A DNA stretch of 64,000 nt from Streptomyces sp. CB02400 (GTDB lineage Bacteria > Actinomycetota > Actinomycetes > Streptomycetales > Streptomycetaceae), in NCBI RefSeq assembly GCF_001905725.1, contig NZ_LIWB01000008.1, positions 284,244 through 348,243 on the forward strand, read 5' to 3'. Shown one piece after another: positions 33,124 through 40,788 of this stretch; the stretch's first letter is position 1, and every line of letters begins with the position of its first letter. The notes beneath the pieces were generated by a model, which saw nothing but the letters and a program-made list of their open reading frames with translations, ran no database searches and was not told the DNA's origin. A program made the position numbers and the translations under genes.

Positions 33124-33156
33124 AGCCGAGAGGGCTCGGCCCGTGCCCTCTCGGCT
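33124..33156. terminator. Bidirectional terminator between DUF397 and merR genes
   Basis: Perfect 12-bp inverted repeat AGCCGAGAGGGC / GCCCTCTCGGCT with a 9-nt loop. A third copy of the arm (GGCCCTCTCG, near 33098) can form an alternative, upstream hairpin. Confidence 0.85.
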
Positions 33157-34055
33157 CAGCCCGTCGTACGGGCCACCGGGAAGGACACCGGAGAGGCCAC
33201 CGGGAAGGTCATCGGGAAGGCCACGTCACACACCGGGTCCCCCGGGCCCGCGGCGTCCCAGTCGGCGAAGTACACCTCCCGGCAGGGGCCCGTCGGCGTC
33301 AGCCCCTCCGCCTTCATCCACTCCTCGACCGCCTCGAAGGCGGCCAGGATCTGCGGATGCGCCACCTGCGCCTTGGTGATCCGGGTGCGGGCCAGCCGCA
33401 GCGCCGGCTCCACCCGCACCGCCGTCCCCCGGGCCCGGCCGCTCCGCCCCGCCCAGGCCCGTGCCGCCGCCTCGTCGGCGACCGGCACGCACGCCTCCGC
33501 GGGGCCGTCGCTCTCCATGGACACCTCGGAGTGGTACGCCACGAACGGCGCCCCGGTAGCGCCCCCGCACTCCCGGGCCGCCTCCTCCAGCCGGCCCAGC
33601 GAGGCCCCGATCCACGCCGGCAACTCCTCCGCCAGCACGTGCCGCACCTCGGTGATCAGCACCTGCGCCGGCACGTCCACCGTCTCGACCACGAACTTCC
33701 CGTACATCTCGGAGCTCCTCCCCGACAACCGTCCACGGAGGTATGCCGCGAGCGTCCGCTGCCCGGCGTGCCGCGCCTCGACGTCCGCCCAGTAGGCGGT
33801 GAGCCGTTCGGCGGCCGTCGTGCCGTCGTCCGCGTCGACGACCTCGGCGATCCGGGCGAGCGGCATGTCGAGCTGCCGCAACAGCGCCACAAGGCGGGCG
33901 CGTTCCACCTGGCCGGGCCGGTAGAACCGGTAGCCGGTGGCCGCGTCGACCCGTGCCGGGGCCAGCAGCCCCAGCCGGTCGTACAGCCGCAGCGCCTTCG
34001 CCGACAGCCGCGCCCGCGCCGCGAACGCCCCGATGCCGATCAGTTCCTCGTCCAC
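33156..34055 (-). CDS. MerR-family regulator with GyrI-like effector-binding domain
   Basis: 299 residues. The MerR helix-turn-helix is at the N-terminus (LIGIGAFAARARLSAKALRLYDRLGLLAPARVDAATGYRFY). A dimerisation helix follows, then an AraC/GyrI-type ligand-binding domain (about 120-285: FVVETVDVPAQVLITEVRHVL, FVAYHSEVSMESDGPAEACVPV, FEAVEEWMKAEGLTPTGPCREVYFADW). Such proteins are multidrug-responsive activators. The tail contains a repeated xSFPVA / TFPVA pattern. GTG 34055 follows GGAGG by 8 nt; there is no ATG at this position. The regulated gene is not evident. Confidence 0.9.
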   Translation of the reverse strand: MDEELIGIGAFAARARLSAKALRLYDRLGLLAPARVDAATGYRFYRPGQVERARLVALLRQLDMPLARIAEVVDADDGTTAAERLTAYWADVEARHAGQRTLAAYLRGRLSGRSSEMYGKFVVETVDVPAQVLITEVRHVLAEELPAWIGASLGRLEEAARECGGATGAPFVAYHSEVSMESDGPAEACVPVADEAAARAWAGRSGRARGTAVRVEPALRLARTRITKAQVAHPQILAAFEAVEEWMKAEGLTPTGPCREVYFADWDAAGPGDPVCDVAFPMTFPVASPVSFPVARTTG

Positions 34056-34135
34056 GCCGACATCCTCCGTCGCCGGACGGCCTCTCCGCCCGGCGACGGA
34101 CACGCTCACCCCTGCCCCAGGGGCAAGGTCAACGG

Positions 34136-34645
34136 TCAACCGATCGCCTTCTCCACCGCCGCCACGACCTCCGCCGACTCCGGCTCGGTCTGCGGCGAGA
34201 ACCGGGCGACGACCTCGCCGTCCCGCCCGATCAGGAACTTCTCGAAGTTCCAGCGGATGTCCCCGCTGTGCCCCTCGGCGTCGGCGAACCCGGTCAGCCG
34301 CTCGTACAGGGCGTGCCGCCCGTCCCCGTTGACCTCGACCTTCTCGGTCATCGGGAAGGTCACGCCGTACGTCGCCGAACAGAACTCGGCGATCTCCTCC
34401 GCGCTGCCCGGCTCCTGCCCGAGGAACTGGTTGCAGGGCACGCCGAGCACGGTGAAGCCCTGCTCCGCGTACCGCTCGTGCAGCCGCTCGAGACCGGCGT
34501 ACTGCGGGGTCAGCCCGCACTTGGAGGCCACGTTCACGACGAGCACGGCCCGGCCCGCGTACTGGGCGAGCGAGGCGGAGCCGCCGTTCAGCGCGCCGAT
34601 CTCGACGTCGAGGGGAGAGGTGCCGTTGTTCTTCGCAGTCGTCAT
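34136..34645 (-). CDS. Glutathione peroxidase-family thiol peroxidase
   Basis: 169 residues, normal family length. The catalytic tetrad is visible: Cys in NVASKCGLTPQY, Gln in NQFLGQEPGS, and Trp-Asn in IRWNFEKFLI. Streptomyces lacks glutathione, so this cysteine-type member probably reduces peroxides with thioredoxin or mycothiol. ATG 34645 opens MTTAKNNGTSPLDVEIG. It lies 80 bp upstream of merR on the same strand. Confidence 0.94.
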   Translation of the reverse strand: MTTAKNNGTSPLDVEIGALNGGSASLAQYAGRAVLVVNVASKCGLTPQYAGLERLHERYAEQGFTVLGVPCNQFLGQEPGSAEEIAEFCSATYGVTFPMTEKVEVNGDGRHALYERLTGFADAEGHSGDIRWNFEKFLIGRDGEVVARFSPQTEPESAEVVAAVEKAIG

Positions 34646-34727
34646 GAGCGCGAGCCTAACCCCATGGCGCGGGGCCGGACGGGCGGGCAGGATCGGTGGG
34701 GTCACCGACAGGTCGGGGGGAACCACC

Positions 34728-35453
34728 GTGCCGATGCCGCCGTACAGCCCCAGCCCCAGCCCCAGCTCCGCGGAGTGGCCCACGCGCAGTCTGCTGGGGA
34801 GGCTGCCGCCCCGGGCCCGGCAGGAGCTGCTCGCCCTGGGCGTGGAGACCCGGTTCGAGGCGGGGCAGGTGCTGCTGAGCGAGGGCGCGCACGACCGGCA
34901 CGTCCTGCTGTTGCTGTCCGGCTTCGCCAAGGTGACGGCGCGCGTGGAGAACGGGGAGGCGTCGCTGCTCGCGGTGCGGGTGGGCGGTGACACGGTGGGC
35001 GAGATGGCGGCCATGGACGGGGCGCCCCGCTCGGCCACGGTGACGGCGTGCGGACCCATGACCGCGCGGGTGCTCCAGCCGGGCGTCCTGCGGGCCCTGC
35101 TGATGCGGCGCCCGGACGTGGCGATCGTGCTCACCGGGATCGTCGCCGACCGGCTGCGCTGGGCCAACCGCCGGCGCCTGGACTTCCGCGGCTATCCGGT
35201 CAAGGTGCGGCTGGCCCGGCTGCTGGTGGAACTGGCGACGACCTACGGGCACCCGGTGGGCGGTGGCGTGGTCCTGGGCTGCCGGCTGACCCAGCCCGAG
35301 CTGGCCGCGCTCACCGGGGCCGCCGAGACGACGGTGCACAAGGGGCTGCGCGAACTGCGCGAGGAGGGGCTGCTGGAGACCGGCTACGGATCGACGGTCA
35401 TCCGCGACCTGCCCCGGCTCAGACGGATCGCGGACCTCGCTCCCGAGGAGTAG
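34728..35453 (+). CDS. Crp/Fnr-family transcriptional regulator
   Basis: 241 residues. A cyclic-nucleotide-binding-type beta barrel (about 25-130) carries GQVLLSEGAHDRHVLLLLSG and the GEMAAMDGAPRSATVTA turn, in which the canonical phosphate-binding PGE...RSAxV arginine is kept. The C-terminal winged helix (about 165-235) has LTQPELAALTGAAETTVHKGLRELREEGLLETG. GTG 34728 follows GGGGGG at 7 nt. The ligand is unknown. Its neighbour at 35480 is a predicted cyclic-nucleotide effector, so a link to cyclic-nucleotide signalling is possible but unproven. Confidence 0.9.
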   Translation: MPMPPYSPSPSPSSAEWPTRSLLGRLPPRARQELLALGVETRFEAGQVLLSEGAHDRHVLLLLSGFAKVTARVENGEASLLAVRVGGDTVGEMAAMDGAPRSATVTACGPMTARVLQPGVLRALLMRRPDVAIVLTGIVADRLRWANRRRLDFRGYPVKVRLARLLVELATTYGHPVGGGVVLGCRLTQPELAALTGAAETTVHKGLRELREEGLLETGYGSTVIRDLPRLRRIADLAPEE

Positions 35454-35479
35454 CGGGCGGCTACGGCAGCAGCGGCCGG

Positions 35480-36034
35480 CTACGACAGCAGCGGCCGCAC
35501 CACCACCAGCAGCCCGGCACTGACCCCCATCACCGCCGTGCACACCACCGCCCCGGTCAGCCGGCGGTACTTGCTCACCGCCACCCGGGCCAGGAAACGA
35601 ACGGTTCTGGACAACTCCAGCCGTTCCCGCGCCACATCGGCCTCCTCGCCGTCACCCGGCGGGCCGACGGGCGGCAGGATGTCCGGGCCGGTCGCCAGGT
35701 GGACGAAGCTGTAGCGGTTGGCACCCCCGGGGCGCAGCACCCGGGGGCGCAGGGCGGCGGCGAGGAAGCCCGCGCCGGCGAACAGCGCGCCCAGGAACAG
35801 CGCGAGCAGCACACCCGCGAGCACCCCCGGCGCTCCGCCGTCCCGTACGGCGTGCAGGGCGGGCCCGCTCCACCAGGGCGCGGTGCCGACCAGGGCCGCC
35901 TGGACGGCGGCCAGGACACCGGCCTTGGCGTCCGCGTGCTGGTGGGTGGTCTGCAGCGCGGTGAACATGTACCGCGCCGGACGGCTGTCCCGGTCGGCTC
36001 CGGTGGACGGCATACGGCCTCCGGTGGTCGGCAT
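35480..36034 (-). CDS. Pycsar-type transmembrane effector (PycTM-like)
   Basis: 184 residues. The sequence FTALQTTHQHADAKAGVLAAVQAAL followed by hydrophobic segments (GVLAGVLLALFLGALFAGAG and AVVCTAVMGVSAGLLVVV) and the YSFVHLATGP loop matches the Pycsar membrane-effector domain. There, a cyclic pyrimidine nucleotide made during phage infection triggers membrane damage. The divergent class III cyclase gene (36356) would supply the ligand. Start choice is uncertain: two identical ribosome binding site plus ATG units (ACCGGAGGCCGTATGCCG type) lie 21 bp apart, at 36034 and 36013, and another ATG lies at 36073. The conserved domain begins well after all three. Confidence 0.72.
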   Translation of the reverse strand: MPTTGGRMPSTGADRDSRPARYMFTALQTTHQHADAKAGVLAAVQAALVGTAPWWSGPALHAVRDGGAPGVLAGVLLALFLGALFAGAGFLAAALRPRVLRPGGANRYSFVHLATGPDILPPVGPPGDGEEADVARERLELSRTVRFLARVAVSKYRRLTGAVVCTAVMGVSAGLLVVVRPLLS

Positions 36035-36355
36035 ACGGCCTCCTGCGGTCGGTGATCGGCTCCCGCTCCCCATTAGGAGCCGCTCCGTGCGCGGAGATCC
36101 GGCATTTCTGCGGGATCGCGGGTGACTTGTTCTCGCCCCCGCGCACCGGAACCCGCCCGTCACTTCCGTGGCCGGCTGTATGTTTCGCACCCTTCCGCAT
36201 CCCGTATTTAGACGGGGTTTCCCCCCGGGCGCGACGTGTACCACTGGCGTACCGGCGTCCGCATGGTTCGGGGGAGCGGGCGCCGGTGTGCCACGGAGTC
36301 CCCGGAGACGTACGTCCCAGGGTGTGACTCCACTGAAAGAACGGGGAGTTCGAGC

Positions 36356-37111
36356 ATGGGTACCTTCCGTCGCAGGCTGCTGCTGGCGGTCGACGCCAAG
36401 GGGTACGGCCGCGTCGACGTCGTGACGCAGCGGCAGTTGCAGGAGGCCATCCAGAAGTTGCTGACGGAGTCGGCCGGCGCGTCCGGGCTGGAGAGGGAAC
36501 GCTGGGAGACGCAGGTCGGCGGCGACTCGGTGCTCGCCGTGCTGCCGGAGGGCGCCTCCGAGCCGCACCTCGTCGACACGTTCATGCGCCATCTGGACGC
36601 GGGCCTGCGGGAGTTCAACCACGGCCGGGTGCGCGAGGCGTGGCTGCGGCTGCGGGTGGCCGTGCACTTCGGTACGGCCACGCCGGCCGCCAACGGCTTC
36701 GAGGGGCGGGCCCCGGTCGAGATCGGCCGGATGCTGGACAGCGCCGCGCTGCGCTCGGCCCTGGACGCGGCCCCGGACGCCTGCATGGCCCTCGCGGTCT
36801 CCTCGACCGTCTTCAACGACGTGATCCGGGAGGCGTACACGACGATCCGGGCGCAGGAGTTCCGCGAGGTGCGGATCGAGGAGAAGGAGTACGCGGGGCG
36901 GATATGGATCCGGGTTCCCGGACACGACGGGCGGGCGCCCGGTCCCGGCGCTGTCGAGCCCGCGCAGGGGCGTGCGAAGGGTGGTGCGGAGGGTGGTGAA
37001 ACTCCGGACACGCGCCCTCCGAGTACCCCAACTGCCCCCGGCGACACGGTAGTTCAAGTCATTTCCGGAACCGTCCACGCTCCGGGTGCCGTCTTCGGGA
37101 TCTCCAAGTGA
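36356..37111 (+). CDS. Class III nucleotide cyclase-like protein (PycC-like)
   Basis: 251 residues. A single class III cyclase catalytic domain (about 1-195): RRRLLLAVDAKGYGR with metal-binding Asp13, VGGDSVLAVLPEG with the second Asp (57), LRLRVAVHFG, and GRAPVEIGRMLDSAAL where active enzymes have V-N-x-A-x-R-L. Both metal aspartates and the Arg are kept, but the transition-state Asn is Glu. A Gly/Pro linker leads to a C-terminal motif VISGTVHAPGAVFGI (about 236-250) that recurs near the start of the next protein. Pycsar cyclases of this family make cCMP or cUMP. ATG 36356 follows GGGGAG at 7 nt. Confidence 0.75.
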   Translation: MGTFRRRLLLAVDAKGYGRVDVVTQRQLQEAIQKLLTESAGASGLERERWETQVGGDSVLAVLPEGASEPHLVDTFMRHLDAGLREFNHGRVREAWLRLRVAVHFGTATPAANGFEGRAPVEIGRMLDSAALRSALDAAPDACMALAVSSTVFNDVIREAYTTIRAQEFREVRIEEKEYAGRIWIRVPGHDGRAPGPGAVEPAQGRAKGGAEGGETPDTRPPSTPTAPGDTVVQVISGTVHAPGAVFGISK

Positions 37112-37130
37112 CACGGAGTGATGACTGAGG

Positions 37131-39251
37131 ATGGACGAGGAACAGAGCGAGCGGGGAGCCGAGGGGACCGAGAGAGCGGAGGGGGACGAGAGGGCCGAGA
37201 GGGCCGACGAGCCCCGGGCCGAACAGAGCGCCCCCGAGCAGCCCGACCCGAGTACCCCGAAGCAGCCCGACCCGGCCGCCCCGGACACCCCCGCGGCGGC
37301 CCCCGTGCACCACAACCGCGTCAACCAGTACTTCTACGGAGCCCTCGACGCCCCCGGCGCCCACTTCGGCATCGGCGCCGGTGACTCCGCCAACGTCCGC
37401 CGCCGCGCCGTGGGCCGGCTGGAGGCGGGGGAGGCGGACGCGCTCCTCGCCCCGTACGTGGAACCCGGCTGCTTCGAGGAGGCCGCCGCCGCCCTGGAGC
37501 AGGACGGTGTGGTGGTGCTCGTCGGCCCGCCCGGCATCGGCAAGCGGTCCGCGGCGGTCGCGCTCGTCGCCAAGGCCGCCGAGGGCACGGAGTACGTGGT
37601 GCTCTCGCCCGGCCGGAGCCTGGAGGACCTCGCCGACGGGCGTCGCGTGACGTTCGGGAAGGGCGTCGGCTACGTGCTGATCGACCGCATGCACGAGGCC
37701 GCCTCGGGCACGGCGGACTTCGACTGGCGGCGCGTCCGGGACGCCGTACGGGACGCCGGCGCCCACCTGGTGATCACCACCGTGCACCCGGTGGAGGGCG
37801 ACGCCCCCGGCTCCGTACGCCATGTGCCGTGGGAGCTGCCGGACCTGGCCGCCGTACTGCGGGTGCGGCTGCTGCGGGCGCGGTGCGCCGCGGACACCGT
37901 CGAGCGGGCCGTGACCGGCCTGCCGGGGGGCTGCGGGGTCGCGGAGGTCGCCGAGGCGGCCGAGCGGATCGCGCGGGGCGCCGACCCGGACGAGGTCTGG
38001 CAGGAGTACGGCAGCGGCGCCGCGGAGCCCGTACGGGACTGGTTCGCGGCCGGGCGCGAGCCGCACGAGTGGGCCGAGGTCACCACGCTGGCCTTCGTCA
38101 CCGGAGTCGGCTACCGCGACTTCGAGACCTGCCAGGAGCGCCTGGAGGAATGGGTGGCACCCACCTTCCCGATGCTGGCGAACGACGAGGAGACGGCCGC
38201 CGCCCACCGCCGTGACGCCGACCGCCGGCTGTCGCTGCACCGCAACACCCTGGTCGCGGTGGAGGAACGCAAGGACGGCGCCCTCACCCGCGGCGCGCTG
38301 GTCTTCGCCCACCCCCAGTACCGGCAGTGGGTGCTCCAGGAACTGTGGGCGAAGCGCTCCACGGCGTACTGGAACGGCGTACGCGGCTGGCTGACCGAAC
38401 TCGTCGGCACCCGGCCCGGCCTCGGTGTGCAGCTCTCCGTCGCCTCGGGGCTCGCCCTGCTCACCCGGCCCGCGTTCGACGAGGTCGCCGAGAACTACCT
38501 GCACCCCTGGGCGGGCGGCACGGCCGGACCGGAGGGGCAGTCCACGGCCGTCCTGGTGCTGCAGTTCATGTGCCTGGACGAGGGACTCGCCGCCACCGCG
38601 CTCGCCGTGGGCCGCGACTGGGCCCGCTCGCCGGAACCGGCGCTGCGGTCGGCCGCCGCCGCGGCGTTCAGCGGGGCGCTCGGCGTGCGGTTCCCCACCG
38701 ACGCCGTGAACGTGCTGCTGCGGCTGACCGGCCGGTCCGAGGAGGCGGCGCTCGCCCTGGCCGGCCTCGTCGCCCTGCTCCTGGAGTGCGGCGAGGACAC
38801 CGGCGCGGTGCTGCGGCCCCTCGCGTACCGGCTCAGGGCCCTGCGCACCACGCTCACGGGACACCGCAAGGAGACCGTCCTCGGCACCGTCCAGGCCCTC
38901 CTCGGGGCCCGCGACACCCGGACCGGCCGGCTGGTGGGCGCCTCGCTGCTGGACGGCGCCCCGGAGGAGAGCGACCGGATCGCCGAACTGTGGGCGGGCG
39001 TGCTGGGGAACCGACCGCGCCGGGGATGGGCGCTGCGCTTCCTGCACGCCACCCTGCGCGACCTGACCGCCGTGACGGCCGAACCGGACCCGGCGGCCGG
39101 GCGCTTCGGCCGCTCCCTGGGCGCCGCCCTGACCCCCGGGGAGCGGCAGCACCTCGCCACCGCCCTGCGGCGGACCGCCGTACGTCCCGCCCCGGAGACC
39201 GCCGCCCTCACCGAGACCTTCCTTACCGCCGTACTGAGCACGGAGGACTGA
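37131..39251 (+). CDS. Variant P-loop NTPase of the cyclase locus
   Basis: 706 residues. An acidic disordered N-terminus (1-60) precedes the linker motif VNQYFYGALDAPGAHFGIG (64-82). An AAA/STAND-like domain follows, with Walker A GPPGIGKRS (132-140; Arg where Ser/Thr is usual) and Walker B-like YVLIDRM (Asp followed by Arg). The C-terminal 450 residues are helical and repeat-like, with no named domain. The gene starts 19 bp after the cyclase gene and shares its motif, so it probably works with it as a regulator or sensor. ATG 37131 has GGAG about 13 nt upstream. NTP hydrolysis is doubtful given the altered motifs. Confidence 0.7.
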   Translation: MDEEQSERGAEGTERAEGDERAERADEPRAEQSAPEQPDPSTPKQPDPAAPDTPAAAPVHHNRVNQYFYGALDAPGAHFGIGAGDSANVRRRAVGRLEAGEADALLAPYVEPGCFEEAAAALEQDGVVVLVGPPGIGKRSAAVALVAKAAEGTEYVVLSPGRSLEDLADGRRVTFGKGVGYVLIDRMHEAASGTADFDWRRVRDAVRDAGAHLVITTVHPVEGDAPGSVRHVPWELPDLAAVLRVRLLRARCAADTVERAVTGLPGGCGVAEVAEAAERIARGADPDEVWQEYGSGAAEPVRDWFAAGREPHEWAEVTTLAFVTGVGYRDFETCQERLEEWVAPTFPMLANDEETAAAHRRDADRRLSLHRNTLVAVEERKDGALTRGALVFAHPQYRQWVLQELWAKRSTAYWNGVRGWLTELVGTRPGLGVQLSVASGLALLTRPAFDEVAENYLHPWAGGTAGPEGQSTAVLVLQFMCLDEGLAATALAVGRDWARSPEPALRSAAAAAFSGALGVRFPTDAVNVLLRLTGRSEEAALALAGLVALLLECGEDTGAVLRPLAYRLRALRTTLTGHRKETVLGTVQALLGARDTRTGRLVGASLLDGAPEESDRIAELWAGVLGNRPRRGWALRFLHATLRDLTAVTAEPDPAAGRFGRSLGAALTPGERQHLATALRRTAVRPAPETAALTETFLTAVLSTED

Positions 39252-39258
39252 CACAGGT

Positions 39259-40788
39259 ATGGCCGAGAACTATCCCCTCGTCGAGCAACGGGAGTACCGG
39301 CGGCCGGAGAAGCGCGTCGGCTGGCTGAACAAGCGCAGCGTGCGCGACGAGGACGAACTGCCCCTGATCGCCGCGCACCAGGTGCGCGTCTTCCGGGTCG
39401 GCGAGGAGTACGTCGAGGACCCCGGGCACCTGCGGCCCGACGACCCGCTGGTGACCGGGGCGAGCTCCGTCACGGTCGTCGACCGGCGGGTCGAGGTCCC
39501 GGTCGTGGTGGAGACCCGCATCCCGTCCGCCGAGGCGGGTGACTTCACCGTACGGACGACCTTCTACTGCACGGTGACGGACGCCTGCGCCGTCGTACGC
39601 GACGGCATCACCGACATCGAGGCCCTGCTGCTCGGCCATCTGCGCGAGGTCCCCGGGCTCACCGAGGACGGCAGCGACCTGCCGATCGTCGACTCGGACG
39701 CCGTACGGGAACGGATCGACGTCCGGCTGACCGCGTACCACGAGATGCGGCCCGCCCCGCTGTCCGGCCTGCGGGCCCGGCACGGACTGGTCGAGGTCCT
39801 CACCCCGGCGGAACTCGCCGAGGACATCGCCAAGCTCCAGGAGGAGCGCCGGCAGCGGGAACGCGACCGGGTCAGGCAGGAGTGGGAGCAGGAGTCCGCC
39901 CTCAAGCGCTCCTGGCTGGAGACCGAACTGGAGCTGAAGCGCGAGGAACTGCGCAACACCAGCGCGCTGCGCAAGGAACGCAACCGGCAGGAGGAGGAAC
40001 TGGAGAAGGAGTACGGCCGGCAGAAGCACGAGACGCTGCTCTCCCGGTTCCGGCGCGAGTCCGGCGCCGAGGACCAGCGGCACGAGCTGGCGCAGCGGTC
40101 CGAGCGCAACCGCTTCAACCGGGACCAGCTCAAGGAGGACGTCCGGCTGATCGGCGCCGACCCGATCCTCGCCGACTTCAACGCCTGGCGGCAGGGCGAC
40201 ATCAGCGCCGACGAGCTGTCCCGGCGGCTGCACGCGGACGACGAGCGCCGGGCCGAGCTCACCGACCGGCGCCGGCGGGCCGAGCTGGAGGACGAGCTGA
40301 CGCGGCGCGGCTTCGACCGGGACGAGGTGCGCTGGCAGGTGGAGCAGGACGACCGGCGCAAGGAACTCGAACGCCAGGCGGCACGCGAGAAGGAGGCCGC
40401 GCGGCAGCACGAGGAGAGCCGCCGCTGGGACATGAAGCACCAGGACCGGGTGCAGGCCCGCCACGAGGCCCGCGAGGACGCCCAACAACTGCACCGGGAC
40501 CGTCACGAGCTGAACCAACAGGGGCTCGCCGCCTGGACCCAGCTGAGCAAGCAGGCCTTCGAGCGCGGGCTCTTCGACGGCCAGCTCAGCGACCCCGGCG
40601 CACACATCAACCGGGTCCAGGACATCTCGTACGACGGGGGCCGGCCGGCGCCGGAGGACGGCACCGGGCGGGAGGTCCCGGGCGCCGCCCCGAGGAGCCT
40701 CTCGCAGGGCGAGCCCGCCGGCTTCGACGAGGACGACGCCGACCTGGACCTCGGAGGCACCGACTCGGAGGCGAACCTTGGCCACTGA
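39259..40788 (+). CDS. SPFH/band-7-like domain and long coiled-coil protein
   Basis: 509 residues. The first 185 look like a prohibitin/flotillin (SPFH) domain without a membrane anchor: VTVVDRRVEVPVVVETRIPS, FTVRTTFYCTVTDACAVV, and a regular strand/helix run ending LVEVLTPAELAEDIAKLQ. A highly charged coiled coil follows (about 195-430, e.g. REELRNTSALRKERNRQEEE), then an acidic tail (FDEDDADLDLGG). Such proteins build membrane-bound rings or scaffolds. It starts 7 bp after the NTPase gene and its end overlaps the next gene, so it is in the same operon. The domain call is by pattern and moderately sure. Confidence 0.68.
   Translation: MAENYPLVEQREYRRPEKRVGWLNKRSVRDEDELPLIAAHQVRVFRVGEEYVEDPGHLRPDDPLVTGASSVTVVDRRVEVPVVVETRIPSAEAGDFTVRTTFYCTVTDACAVVRDGITDIEALLLGHLREVPGLTEDGSDLPIVDSDAVRERIDVRLTAYHEMRPAPLSGLRARHGLVEVLTPAELAEDIAKLQEERRQRERDRVRQEWEQESALKRSWLETELELKREELRNTSALRKERNRQEEELEKEYGRQKHETLLSRFRRESGAEDQRHELAQRSERNRFNRDQLKEDVRLIGADPILADFNAWRQGDISADELSRRLHADDERRAELTDRRRRAELEDELTRRGFDRDEVRWQVEQDDRRKELERQAAREKEAARQHEESRRWDMKHQDRVQARHEAREDAQQLHRDRHELNQQGLAAWTQLSKQAFERGLFDGQLSDPGAHINRVQDISYDGGRPAPEDGTGREVPGAAPRSLSQGEPAGFDEDDADLDLGGTDSEANLGH

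Noticed and set aside
34728..35453. Crp-type regulator as a member of the Pycsar-like system
   Set aside because: It is convergent with the effector gene, has its own start signals and could bind a different ligand; proximity alone is not enough.
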